Assembly: GCF_048771995.1 (NCBI RefSeq)
Contig: NC_133063.1
Location: forward strand, 8,072,001-8,136,000
DNA: 64,000 bases
Direction: 5' to 3'
DNA from: Taeniopygia guttata
Taxonomy: Eukaryota; Chordata; Aves; Passeriformes; Estrildidae
Shown: one piece after another, positions 11,101 to 22,400 of the stretch
How positions within the stretch are numbered: position 1 is the stretch's first letter
Layout of the letters: the number at the start of each line of letters is the position of its first letter
The notes under the pieces: generated by a model
The model's input: the letters and a program-made list of their open reading frames with translations, nothing else
The model's database searches: none
Told to the model about the DNA's origin: nothing
Program-made: the position numbers and the translations under genes

Positions 11101-13766
11101 GCTGATTGGTTTATACAGTTTTTTTATGGGCTTGTGTCTTTGGACAGGTAACTGGTGTTCGTTTGATCCCTCTCACAAAGGGGCAGGTCATCGTGCTGTG
11201 GGATGACGAATGCGTAAAGTCAAAGTAAGTAGCTCTAAAATTGATACAAATGAATTATCAACATACTACTCCCTAAGTTTCCACAAGCCCTACAGAGTAA
11301 AACAAATTCAACAGTTAATGAATTGTTGCTCCTTGATAGATGATACAGTGCATTTGTCTGAAAAAATGAACTGTAGGACCTGTGTGCACAAACTGTGAAG
11401 AGCAACCCTGCCTAATTTGCTGCCTCAATCTGCCTGTTGGTCACCAGCATTCAGTGGCATTTCTGAGGGGATTCTATTCAGCATAGCAGACAGGAAGATT
11501 CATGGTAAAAGTTATGCTATCAGCAGATGCCTGCCTAAGTGGTACCTGACACGTTTCTTTAAGGAATGTGAACTAGAAGAGAAAACCTCCAGTTGCGTTC
11601 TTCCACAAGCTAGACTCAACTGGAAACCCTCTGTAGGTGAGCTCTGAAAGGTGATCCAGTGTACAGATAGCCTCAGGAAGCAGTGACTTAGGTCCTTTCC
11701 AAACCAGTCTCCCTAGGTTCTTCATTCTTGATAACCCTGATGTCCGCCTGAAAGATGCGTGACATTTTGTGATGCTGCATATACCTTAACCAGCAAGTCA
11801 GTCTAGGTGTTTTTCTAAGGGCTGTTGGAGCCCTGGTTCTTCCTAATAGTGCCAATTCATTCCATCCTACATTTGGCAGTAATTAATCCACTGAACATTT
11901 ATTATTTTTGTCCTTGTGTTGAAATAGCCCTGATTTTTCATAGTACTCGACAGTTCACACATTAGCAGTTGTAATTACAAACCTCTATGGTTCTCTTTTC
12001 TAGGTGTATAAAGACATTTGAAGTGGAATTCTCGTCAGATGGACAAGTGTACCAGCGGATTAATGCCAAAGACACAATATTCACTCTCTGGGTCTACAGT
12101 CCAGGTATGGCTAGAATACTCACATCAGGTAATCTGTCATGTGATACTGCCACTCATGAGTGTGTGAACCATTGTTTAGCAGGTACTGAAGGCAGGTAAC
12201 TTGCTAGTAACACACAGTCCCTCACAAATAAGAGCGTGTCCCTTTAGGATCATATTCTCAGTAAGAGCCTTATTCTCAAGGACAAGCAGAGGTCAACAAG
12301 TAGTCATGAGGACATTAGTAGTAGTATGCTATGGGTAATTCCTTGTCACAAAAGCCAGTCACTCGTTCTCGAGAAGTTAAGGAGCACTTTTGTAGCTGGT
12401 ATAAAAATATGCAAAAATGATAACAAAAAAAACCATAAAAAACCATGACCAGACCTTGCAATAGAAGCTTACTCAGATGAAACATCCAAGTGAAGGAAAA
12501 TAATGATGTTTTATTTGGGTATTTTTTTTTGTTTATCTGCAGATGGAGGGTGGTGGTTGTTGGTTTCTTGTTTGTTTTGTTTTTTTTCTTTTTTAAGCAA
12601 ATGCTGTCTAATTTGCAGTATGACCATTCAAGAAATACTGATAATCAGCACTGATGAGAGCTGAGTGAAACACAGACAAGCCTTGCCTTACAGTGATACT
12701 ATTAAAAAGAGGTTGAGAGATGTTTTTACCAGAAACAAGGGCTTATCTTACCCTGAGAAAGTCTTAACATCAGCAGTAGTGGCAAAATAAAAGTTCAGAG
12801 CTATTACTGCAATGTAAGAGCTGCACAGGCAAGCAAACACTGTAAATCATGGCTATGACAAATCTCTGAAATTATTAGTCATTATTGTATTATAATACTA
12901 TATATTTTAATAGTTTGTTTCAAAACTAATAGCAACAAAAAAGACTGCTTGAAAAAATATCATGTCTCAGCAGTCCTTATTGCTAGGAACTTCCTCCTCA
13001 CCCATTATTTCTTGGATTCTTTTTTTTCTAGAATAAAAACACTAAAACAATTATAAGAATCAATTAATTAGATAAAATACCTCCAAATTTATATTGCTTG
13101 TTTGTTCAAAGATTCTGCTAGGGCAAGCTGTGTTCTTTGAACTGGATCAAGGCTCAAAAACAGCAGAGCCACAGAAGATCAGCTCACATACCTTTAAAGT
13201 AAGTGGTGCTGCTTCCTGAGTAGAGCAGAGGGTTTTCAGTCAGCCTGCGTGCTTCTTGTTCTGCTTCTTTGTTGAACCTGTCCCCACATAACCTGTTCCA
13301 AAGGCAAAATCCAGGCAGAAAATTAAGTCAGAAAACAAGGAAATTACTAATTGTGTGTTGCAGATGTCACAGCCTTCTTCCAAAGGAACTGGTGGGAAAG
13401 CAGTACTATAGCTGTACTTGCTAATCCTAGTAAGTAGAGATGACATCTTTGGTGAAACAAGAGAAAAAAGTCAGTACTTGGCCATGAGGAATTTATTATC
13501 GTTTTTATAGGCACAGACAGGCACAGACACACGTAGGGTGCAGAACTGATTTCCCCAGCCTGTTCTGTGAACTTACATTTTACAGGAGTAGTGCCTGCTT
13601 CACGTCCTCCCATACCACAGGTGTCAGCATTTCACAGTGACCATTTCTAACCTTTTCATTTGCAGGAAGCTCAGTCTCCGGCTTTTACAGAGTGCGTGCC
13701 ATTGACTACTGGGGGAAGGCAGGCCTGTCCTCTCTTCCTGTGGGCTACATTGAAGCTTTCAAGTGA
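2081..13766 (+). CDS. IDUA: Alpha-L-iduronidase, 3' twelve exons (5' end outside window)
   Basis: Lysosomal glycosidase of family GH39 that removes terminal alpha-L-iduronic acid from dermatan and heparan sulfate. Twelve exons join in one open frame of 542 codons plus stop: 2081-2163, 2758-2865, 3513-3608, 4245-4447, 5524-5703, 7365-7581, 8174-8389, 9002-9123, 10369-10494, 11148-11224, 12004-12104, 13666-13766. All introns are GT-AG. They match human exons 3-14 as I recall that protein. The acid/base Glu lies in [11 protein letters not shown] (GAG 3563-3565) and the nucleophile Glu in [11 protein letters not shown] (GAA 5626-5628), so the active site is intact. Several N-glycosylation sequons are present, as expected for a lysosomal enzyme. 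The signal peptide and N-terminus are upstream of the window. The longer introns (5704-7364, 9124-10368, 12105-13665) hold no other gene I recognise. Confidence 0.96.
2758..2865 (+). CDS. IDUA: IDUA exon (human exon 4 equivalent)
   Basis: Encodes [20 protein letters not shown] through LARRYI. Acceptor is a T-run plus ag, donor is gtaagt. It enters and leaves in phase 1. Confidence 0.93.
3355..3389. repeat. Short perfect hairpin
   Basis: Sixteen-base arms 3355-3370 and 3374-3389 are exact reverse complements around a 3-nt loop, inside an IDUA intron. The function is unknown. Confidence 0.7.
3513..3608 (+). CDS. IDUA: IDUA exon with catalytic acid/base Glu
   Basis: Encodes [19 protein letters not shown] and on to VSMTVK. 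The NEP motif carries the general acid/base Glu of GH39. Donor is gtgagc. Confidence 0.95.
4055..4212 (+). repeat. 79-bp tandem duplication, two copies
   Basis: Unit 1 is 4055-4133 and unit 2 is 4134-4212. They abut exactly and differ at only a few positions. The pair sits in the IDUA intron between 3608 and 4245, close to the 3' splice site. Confidence 0.93.
4245..4447 (+). CDS. IDUA: IDUA exon (human exon 6 equivalent)
   Basis: Encodes [18 protein letters not shown] through [11 protein letters not shown]. Length is 203 nt. The donor gttagt is slightly weak. A 79-bp tandem duplication ends 32 bp upstream of its first base. Confidence 0.95.
5524..5703 (+). CDS. IDUA: IDUA exon with catalytic nucleophile Glu
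   Basis: Encodes [18 protein letters not shown] through VTYAAMVVK and contains [11 protein letters not shown], the nucleophile region of GH39. Phase 0 at both ends. Confidence 0.96.
7365..7581 (+). CDS. IDUA: IDUA exon (human exon 8 equivalent)
   Basis: Encodes [20 protein letters not shown] through [13 protein letters not shown]. Acceptor gatttcgcag, donor gtatag. Confidence 0.95.
8174..8389 (+). CDS. IDUA: IDUA exon (human exon 9 equivalent)
   Basis: Encodes [20 protein letters not shown] through NATHFPKHR, part of the domain after the barrel. It contains NST, NRT, NIS and NAT sequons. Donor gtaaac. Confidence 0.93.
9002..9123 (+). CDS. IDUA: IDUA exon (human exon 10 equivalent)
   Basis: Encodes [20 protein letters not shown] through [10 protein letters not shown]. 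Acceptor is ttcctacag, donor gtatga. Confidence 0.93.
10369..10494 (+). CDS. IDUA: IDUA exon (human exon 11 equivalent)
   Basis: Encodes [20 protein letters not shown] through [14 protein letters not shown]. Phase 0 at both ends. Donor gtatgt. Confidence 0.94.
10652..10738. repeat. Long inverted repeat, 40-bp arms with 7-nt loop
   Basis: Arms 10652-10691 and 10699-10738 pair with a single mismatch across 40 positions, around the loop atgtgac. The 14-mer tgtagtactttatc recurs once more just downstream (about 10744-10757). It lies in the IDUA intron 10495-11147. It could be a fold-back insertion, a MITE relic or an RNA hairpin. No family is recognised. Confidence 0.9.
11148..11224 (+). CDS. 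IDUA: IDUA exon (human exon 12 equivalent)
   Basis: Encodes [20 protein letters not shown] through CVKS plus two bases of a Lys codon. Donor gtaagt. Confidence 0.93.
12004..12104 (+). CDS. IDUA: IDUA exon (human exon 13 equivalent)
   Basis: Encodes [20 protein letters not shown] through LWVYSP, a fibronectin-III-like strand region. Acceptor cttttctag, donor gtatgg. Confidence 0.93.
12510..12597. repeat. T/G-rich low-complexity tract
   Basis: Runs of T broken by G in an IDUA intron. It resembles the A/C-rich tracts elsewhere in the window but in the opposite orientation. Confidence 0.6.
13666..13766 (+). CDS. IDUA: IDUA terminal exon with stop
   Basis: Encodes [20 protein letters not shown] through GYIEAFK, then TGA at 13764-13766. 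It matches the human C-terminal SGSYRVRALDYW block. The longer open frame starting at 13660 here is out of phase and not used. Confidence 0.94.
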
Positions 13767-13836
13767 TGCTGAAGAGTGGTGCCTGGCTTGGTGTCAGAGT
13801 GGTGTATGTTCTTTGCAAATGACAACTCCCCAGAAA

Positions 13837-13842
13837 AATAAA
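13837..13842 (+). terminator. IDUA: IDUA poly(A) signal
   Basis: AATAAA lies 70 bp after the IDUA stop, giving a 3' UTR of only about 90-100 nt. Confidence 0.8.
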
Positions 13843-15910
13843 CTCCTCCCAGGCTGAGGAGGGCGTATGGAAATGACCTGATGAAGTTAGGAACGCAAGT
13901 TAGAAGCAACTGCCCCTGTTAACTCTTTACAGCACAGAAGACAGCATTATCAAACAACCACAACTGCCAGCACAATTGGTAAGAGGCTGCCGTAGGACAG
14001 GGATTCAGCCTGGTAACTAGGAATTATGGGAATACATATTTATTATTCCCCGTTTTTTCACTGCCAGGGCAAGCTAAGATTTATAGAGGTCACGAACTGT
14101 AGCAGGAACAGAACCATGGCTTCACTGTGTGAGTGAAGATGGTAGCAAAGGCACATGGAGAACCTGAGTGTGGTGAACTGACTGCCTTAGCTGCCAGCCT
14201 GTCTTGACTTAATGGTTTGATGGAAAAGTGCACAGCAACAAGACACATTCAGAGCATGAAGTAAAAGATCCCTTAGTTCCTTTGGCTGGTTAGTAACAGT
14301 GGGTTATTTCAGAATACTTGCCATGTCTTCAGGGGGATGAGGTTTTTCACTCTCTCACAGAGGGGTTTCTGCCCATCTTTCTCAGTATTTGTGACCATTA
14401 CATGGATGCCAGGGTTATTTCCCGTAGGCAGAGGCAGGGGTATCAGCTCATTCTCAGAGAGGAGAAGGCACAGAAAGCCCTACCCTCCAGACTTTCCTGC
14501 CTTTTCTCTTTTGTTCTTTTGCCAAAGTCACCTGTTTGTGCATTGGCCATCAGCTGCTGCCTCTTTGTGGTAGAGGCTCTAACCCTGAAAGTCCCATTTT
14601 CTCTCCATTGCTGTCACCTAGCCTGGTGTTCTTCAGCCCTTACAGCTGACACCTCCCCTCACAGACTGTAAGTGGTCACTCAGCTCTGCCTGGCCAGGAG
14701 AAAGCTGAAACACTAATTAGAACCTTTTGTGTTTTCGTATGACAGGACAGCACACTCTTGAATGTAGCAGGGCTACTACTTAAGACACTTAGGAAATTAA
14801 CGAGGAACAGTTTGAGCTCCTGTGCACAAGGGTGTGATGGCCCTAAATCATGGGCATATGATATGTATGATAGCAAAGCATGTGCACCAGTCTATGATGG
14901 CCAGTGTATGGGCTACAGATCACCACTGGCTGTGCTTGCAGGTGCCAAACACTTTATGTAAACAGCAAAGTTCCCAGAAATTGCAGGGGTGCTGCTTTAT
15001 TCTTCCCTTTTCACAACTGGCACAGTTTGAGCTGTGCCTTTAACAGGCTTGCAGAGAGAAGGATAATGCCAGTGAAAACAGCTGGAGTGTTTTCCATAAG
15101 AGGAGTGACTTGTCACACAAACAAATCCCCTACTGCTCTCTTTGCTGACATCAGCCACCTCACCAACATAACAACAAAAACTGCATATTTGATGAAACAT
15201 TCAGGTCTCAGAAAAAAAGAAGTGCCCAAGTTTGCGCAGTAGGAGAGAGCTGAACTACCTCAAATACCCTCAACTCTTACAGCACAGACAAGAAACATAT
15301 ACAAAAAGTCAGTGTGTGTGAAATGTGACCTTGTATCTGCTTACTTGCTGGTTACTTGTTCAAGTGCATTTACTGAAAAATAGCCTTAAAAGATTTGCTC
15401 TGTCACAGAATTCAGATTAAATGTTTATTGACTCATTTAAGTTTTAATAAGGGGCACTTATCACATCCTAGTCCTCCAATTCCTTCTCTGTACAGGCAGA
15501 ACAGAAAAGGGCCATGGGACCTACTGAATTGAAAACCCTCTCAATTTAAGAAAAGTTACTGAGACATTCTACTTGGATGGAGATGGTAAAAATACATTTT
15601 AAACTAGTGATAATTGCCCCTGACTGAAGAACCAGTGTATACAGTTAAGTAAAATCTAGCGATTAACACATGTTGTTTTGCTAGAATGAGGTGGAACGAC
15701 AAATAAAATTATTTAGAGGAATACAAGTATAGGGTCTTGAGAGATTTTAGTGTGTCTGGAGCAGGGGAAGATGTAGGAGCTTGAGTGGACAGTTCAGTGT
15801 GTTAGGATATCCTAACTGAGTAGCCCTTCTGCTTTAAAATTTTCCCACCCTGGCAATCATAATATAGCAGTTTTTATCAAACCAAGGACTATGTACTAGT
15901 TACAGGTGTA

Positions 15911-16010
15911 TAAAAAAAATAAAAAACAAAAAAAAAAAACCCAAAAAACCATAAAAAACAAAAACAAAAAAAAAACACCAAAAAAAAACCAAACAAAAAG
16001 AAGAAGAAGA
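15911..16010. repeat. A-rich tract with C interruptions
   Basis: About 100 bp of A runs interrupted by ccc, cc and c, ending in aagaagaagaaga. It creates spurious Phe-rich minus-strand frames. Confidence 0.85.
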
Positions 16011-16299
16011 GACATAGTTGTAGTGAATAGCATTGATTTTGTTATGCAGGGATGAAAATATATAGATGTGCAAACCATGAAAAATAGAAGATTTCTTCTG
16101 AAAATCTTCTTTGCTGCTATGATATAAACTCATTCCTTTAAGAAATTAGCATGTATTAACAATTAGAGAGAGAAGAGAAGTTGGTATTTCCAGGTATGAG
16201 TTTATTTCTAACAAATTATAAAAGTTTTTGAAATGGCGTTTTCTTTTTTTATCATTTGATATCTACAGAAAAACGCTATTTAGTACTTGAAACTTGAGA

Positions 16300-16730
16300 T
16301 TTCTGTAACCATCTGTTGCTGACTCTGATAGTGTTTCCAAAATTGCATGTTTGACTAATCTCCACTGTTACATGTAGTGATCAGCCCCTCATTACAGTTT
16401 GAGTTTTCAGAAGTTCCAAGTATCCATAGCACCGGGTGTGAATAGCTGGTGCTTAGTAGTTCTGTAGTATCATAACCAAAGCAAGGCTGCAGAGCACTCA
16501 TGTATGTCTTTTGCTGTTCATTAATCCAAATAAGAATATGTAACTGCAACTGCAACATGGGATTATTTGCCTGCGCTTCAAACAAAAGCTTGTGAGGCTA
16601 TATAAACATTTTGCAACTGAAAGAACCTTTCAGCTGAGTATTGTTGAATTCTGTATATGCTACATTTGTTACCGTCTTTTGTGACAGCAAATAAAACTGG
16701 TTATTAATCTCTCACTCGAACCCTGTACAA
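16300..16730 (+). mobile_element. Possible solo LTR fossil (low confidence)
   Basis: A TATATAAA box (about 16598) is followed some 90 bp later by AATAAA (about 16690) and then a short C/T-containing tail. This spacing is usual for the U3-R-U5 layout of an LTR. No internal retroviral coding sequence flanks it. The ends are not defined and the family is not recognised. It could instead be a chance promoter/poly(A) pair. Confidence 0.3.
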
Positions 16731-16889
16731 ACAAGATCTCATGGCTGTGTTGTAGAAACTGCTTACAACTCAACTTACTCTTGGAAAGTAAATACTACTC
16801 TCAAGGACCTATTATGTTTTAACTCCAGCCAGCAACCAAGTACCATGCAGCTGCTCACTGTGGCTACCAGCACAAGCGGTAAAATAAGC

Positions 16890-16918
16890 AATTTCCACAA
16901 GCTCGACTTGTGGAAATT
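16890..16918. repeat. Short perfect hairpin
   Basis: Twelve-base arms 16890-16901 and 16907-16918 are exact reverse complements with loop ctcga. Intergenic; no T-run follows. Function unknown. Confidence 0.6.
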
Positions 16919-19182
16919 CCAACATTACATATAATCGAAGCATCAAAATGTCGAGGCTGAAGTAGAAACCTAAATGCATAGATTGCCTCAGTTACCAGAA
17001 CCCAGGGAAAACTGTTCAAACTCAAGGTGGTGTTATAGTGTCTGATCTCAGGACTTGCAGTGTCCTTGCTGCAGGAGGTTCACTGGTGTGTGAAGGACAA
17101 TATCCTTGCAGGGTCCCTCCTGCTGTTGCGCAGTCATAGTCTTTCTGCCAGCACTAAAGGACCTTCTGAGGACAAAACAACAGTCCTTTTAATGAATAAA
17201 CAATTTTTTTATTTTGTCTTGTTAGTGGAAAGTTTGCGCAGGACAGAGATTATGACTTGGGACCTATACACACACTTAAAACCCAGGAATAATAGACTGC
17301 TTTTCAACAACCAGCTCAAACAGCAGACAGAAAATGTCTGCCTCTAGATATACGTGAGATGCTTCATGTTGAACTCAACAGAATTTCAAGAGAAGTGTAA
17401 ATCTCATCAGCATACACTCATGACCACCTGCCTTATCCTACCTTGTCTTTCACATTTCCTGCAGTCATTAGAGACAAATTAATATGCTATTACTTCCATC
17501 TGTTCATTAACTTATCACATCATACAGTGAGGACTTGCTTGTGGTCCTGATGGTCCCAGGTACAATTCCTGAGGCATGTGAGCTCTATGGTGTATTCAAC
17601 CAGAATCACCTCTGTATTTCTGTGATCCTGCAGGCTTTGTCTCATGTGGCTAAGGAGGAATTTCACTGCCTATCTTGTCTGGACAGACTACACCAAGCAC
17701 GAAAGATGCACTGGGTCCTGCATATTGATTGTATCTTCCCAACTCTCATCTACTCTGGTTTTACAATTAGTATAAACATTAAAAATCACACTTCTCTAAG
17801 ACTGGTAGTATTAGTCTGACAGTTTTGGCCAAAGGCCACGCTCCTTCAGCTAAGGGTTAGTGCTTTCTAATCAGTTGTTACACAAGTCCTAAGGTCACAG
17901 ATTCCACCCCAATACTTCCTGCTGGGAGAAGGGTGGAAGTGGAGAACATTCAATCAATGCACTGACCTTGCACTTAATCCAGCAGAAAGGCTGATATTTT
18001 TTCAACACTCAGTAGTTCTCTGTCTATGTGGGGTTTTGTTAGGATTGCCTGCTAGTGCTCCTGTGTTTCTGTCCTTAGCTTTAGGTAGCAGCTCACAATC
18101 TTGTTCTCTTGTCAGGGTAGCTTTCCCTAGACCTGAAGAGCAAGGACACATTTGTTCAAGCAGGTTGAGAGCCTTATGAGTATTGCCAGGAAATTCTGGG
18201 AAATACAAGTTTGAGAGACTTCACTGCATCTCTGGGATAACATGTCTGGTCCTGGAGAGTGCCTCTGGTCTTTGGTTTCTATAATGTTTCTGGCTACTGT
18301 GGGTAGGATTGTGCAAGCACCTTGCAGAAGCTGTTTAACAGTGTACTGCTCTGAAGATCTTCAGTCAACATCAGCCTTGTTCCACACACCTTTTGGAAGC
18401 CTCAGGAGTAGGGGCTGTTCAGCTTGGTCTTACCTCTATGCTTCATAATTATAACTTGTAAAAATGGTGTAGTTGATAAACTGCAGGGTTCAGCAGGATG
18501 CTGGGGTGTTCTAGACGGGTATTTTTATTACTAGGAAACACAAAGTGACTGTGATTTTACTAAAAGCTGACCCAGGTTACCCTTTTTCTACATGGAGATT
18601 TCCAAGTACTCTTCATTTTCTCTATTTGAAATTCTTTGCCGTAAATCCAGTCTGTTATATATCTTTCATTTCTATACTTTCCAGATACTGAAAACTGGAT
18701 TATGAATGCAGAGAGGAGCAAATTACTGTTAATGCCATTAGAAATGCAAGCACCCACTTATTTAAAGCATTGTACAGTGTTACTGAAAGTAGCATCTGTT
18801 TCATTGCATTTGTGGTTCTCCCCTTGGGAACTTTGCTGCAGGTAGCTCTGCCTCAGACATGCTCTTGAGTCCTGTTTTTGGCTGGAGCCATCTCACTGCT
18901 GTGCCTGCACACTGCCCTGCGTCTTGCTGCCCTCACTTGCTCTCTTGCTGGGGGAATCCCAGCCTTACCCTGTCACCATGCTGCTGTCTGAACAGTCAGC
19001 CCTGTCAGGGGATGTGCCCCTCTTACCATCCTTGCCCTCCCCCCTGTTCAGTGCTGGGGAGTGATGCTGCTCCATCTGTGCTGGGAGCACCTCAGTGAGC
19101 ATCCTCAGTGCTTCTGCTCCCCAACAGACTGGACAACAGGCAATAAAAAAACAGTTTCAGAGATGCCTTTTTTCCAAAAACA

Positions 19183-19188
19183 TTTATT
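19183..19188 (-). terminator. RBP4L: Purpurin poly(A) signal
   Basis: AATAAA on the minus strand, about 210 nt after the stop codon, sets a 3' UTR of roughly 19165-19398. Confidence 0.7.
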
Positions 19189-19398
19189 GACAAATGCCAC
19201 ATTAGGTATTCCCTTGAAAATTCAAATATCACTATTATATTGCACACTGTTTAAAGATCCCCCAATATTTTCATGTGTTTTTCAGGAAAAACACACTATT
19301 CCATACTATGATTTTTTTTTTTTATGATTAGTTGAGTGGCAACTTCAAGACCAAGCGGTCTGGTTTCTGTGCTTAAGGATACGATCAGAAGCGTACTT

Positions 19399-19409
19399 TT
19401 AGCAGGCCC
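19399..19409 (-). CDS. RBP4L: Purpurin coding exon 5 (three codons and stop)
   Basis: After a ctttccag acceptor the exon completes Gly, adds Ala and Cys, and stops (TAA at 19399-19401). This gives the QSGAC end and the 196-aa length of chicken purpurin. It is too short to appear as an open frame by itself. Confidence 0.9.
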
Positions 19410-22400
19410 CTGGAAAGAAAGAAAAGTAAACTTTAGTCTGTGTAAGTAAATTTGCAAAGTGCTTTAACAGCCATTAAGTCTCCAGTGAAACAGTAACTAC
19501 AGCTTTCCTAGGGTACTTGTACTGAATCACAGTACAAGACTAGGATTCAGGGTGCAAAAGTTGCTGTTTGCATTTCTCTCTGTTGGCACAGACACGGGCA
19601 GCATTTCCCTGTTAGCCAAGGGCACTCAGCTTTCCTGAGGACTGAGCCATGACCCTGCAAACCAGCTGCCTTCTCTACAGAGGGGAGTGGGGCAGGGATG
19701 CCCACGCCGTGCCCATGGCCTTGGGCGATGACAATACCTGCTCTGTAGTAGAGGACTGGCTGACACACAACAATTCAGATTTTAGCTGCCATTCCTTGTC
19801 CCACAGTGCAGAAAACATGTTATGTGGCTTAGTAAAAAGTCAACTTCCAGGCCAGGTAGTTAGGTTGTGAAGGGTGTGAATGCTCAACTGCCAACAAAGA
19901 AGAATTTCTGCCTTCTGCAGAGCCCTAAAAATGTGTCTGGCTGCATTTGAACTAGAGAATCAACTCCTGTACCTCCAGAAAAATGTTCTCAAAATGGCAT
20001 TAGACGTGGTCTGTTTGCATGTATGTGGAGCAGCTGCTGACTCCCCCTGCCAGCTGATGCAGTCAGAAATGCTGCTCAGAGCCCCTCACCCCTGCTACTC
20101 AGACCACACAGGACACAAGTCATGATGGAACTGAGTGTGAGAGTGGTCCTTGGGGGCAGCTTTTCATCTTTTCCTGGAGGACACTGTACGGACCCAAGGT
20201 AAGGTGCTACTATGCAAGTGGCCAACACAAGCATTTCCAAGAGCAGAGACACCAACTTGTTGCATCCATCCTTGTACTGTCTACTACAGTAACAAGGTTG
20301 ATCTTCATCTGGTCATGTACCAGTTTCAACACAAAGGATTCTGGTAAGTAGCAATCTTAAGGCTGCAGACACAGCCTCTTGTTCTTGTATGGTTTTCCTT
20401 TGTAGCTCTTTTCCTATTAGATCTAACATGAGGAAAATGTTGCTAAAAAAGAACAACTGAGTTTGTTCTGTCACATTAACAGCAAATGCAGTCACCTACT
20501 GTGCAACTCAGTGAGTTTGTTAATTAGCCAAAGTACCTGACTGAAGCACAGGCTGGAACTGGCCAGACATGCAGATTTCCTCCTGCTTTTGGCGCACAAT
20601 GCGCTGGATGGCGGGGGGGAGGCCGCGGGGGTTGCGCGAGAAGATCAGGGAGTAGCCATCGTCACAGGAGCCGTCCTCCTTCAGGCTGCGGCAGGCGTAG
20701 GTGATGGCATAGTTGTCATAGTCAGTGTCAATCACCCAGTAGTTGTCCCCTGAAACCACAGAACACACAGATTTGTCACAGTGGGCATGGCAGAGCAGAG
20801 GTGACAAACTTCACATGACAGTGATAGCTTTCCAAAGGATCTGTTATCATGTCACACGTCCAGCTTATCTCCACACCATGAGGGGAAGAACTGGGACAAG
20901 CACAGAGCATCTTGAGACCATGATTTTCCCCACGATGCTCAGTGCATTTTCACCTTTTGTTTCTTAGGCTAGAAATATTAGGAGGACTACAATTTTCTAG
21001 GTTTTCAATGACAAAATACCTCTTTCTGTTTCTTGCTCAAGCATGGTGGAAGGAAGGACATAGAGTACAGATTACATTTCCTATACAGGAAGCCTCAGTA
21101 AAACATTCCTCATGTTTTCTAGCCTTGCTTAACTTGGTTCTTTTTGGTGTGGTTTATCTGTCAGTACTAAGGGAATGCACTTCTTTCTTACACCTTAGAA
21201 GTCATCCCCAAGTTCCACAGCTGAGGAATTGCAGCTATGGTAGGCTCGGCCACAAAGGATAGGCTTTGAAGGGCCCTCAGTGTAACTGAGGTTCAGCATG
21301 AGCAGTTTCTGAAAGATGGACTTGAGTTAACAACTCCATTTGTTTGAGTCCAGCTGTGTCTCTCTGAGGAGAAATGTGTCGTGTTGCTGGGGTGCAGCTG
21401 TGGTTCTACCTGTCTCCTCTGTTTAGCTATGAGGAGTACAGGGGTGACTGACTTTAGCACTTCCCTAATGCCCGCAGTGGGCCCCAGGAAATGTGGCTCC
21501 CCTAGGCTGAACACCTCAATTGGCTGCACACTGTGTGTGGCTCAATGCCTCTGAGCCTCCTTGTTAAGATATAAAGTATACAAGAAGGATCTGTGGGGAG
21601 TCTCTGGATGCTGGCCTTTCTGTGGAGATAAAATGCGCTGCTTGGATAAAGCATACTCCCCAAAAAGGATGTTTGAGGGGGAACTTGCAGCAATCTTGGG
21701 CTGAACTGGTTTTTTTCTGCTGATATGTGGTAAGGCACATCTGGACAGCTTTAAGCAATTGAAAAGCATCAAGGGGCTGGAGAATTTAACTCACCGCCAC
21801 TGGAGAGGTAGCTGGCCAGTCCCTGGTAGGTCATATACATTTTTGCTGGAGTGGTTGGGTCAGGTACTGTGTACTGAGCAGCCATGTCAGCACAGATCAC
21901 CCAGAAACTGCAATGAGATCCATAAGATTCAAGGTAAAATTTAGCAGCGCGGGTGTCCTTCACTCAGGGTTTGGGCACGAATGCCTCAGGCATGGGCATG
22001 GCCTTTCTTAGTGCAAAGTCAGTGTCATTAAGTAAGGAAAATCTGTGACACTTCCCAAACACTGCCAGTGATTGCTGCTGTTCTCTGGTTCCCAGCTCTG
22101 CTGTATGGCAACGCTGTGGCTGGGGCAGTGCCCTGACCCTCCTTCAGTTCAGTAAGATTTTTGCCACCCATTTCTGTAGAAGCAGACAGCCACCAAGCAC
22201 AATAATGAATGTTGTTCCTTGGCTCCCTGCTGGCAGTCTGCAGGGCGAGCTCACCTGCATTTGGGCTCTTTTGAGGTCAGTAGCTGTCCCCCAGGAAGAG
22301 GCAGGGACTTGGATATCTCTTCCCAGCAATATGGGCACGGGAATGTCTGTTACAAGCACGATAATATCTACAGCCCCTCTGCCAGCTGTCAGCTGGTGAA

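Larger units (their letters stand above)
13850..19160. other. Intergenic region between convergent IDUA and purpurin
   Basis: No exon chain is recognisable on either strand. It holds an A/C-rich tract (15911-16010), an LTR-like stretch (about 16300-16730) and a 12-bp hairpin (16890-16918). The remaining open frames are short and uninformative. Confidence 0.6.
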
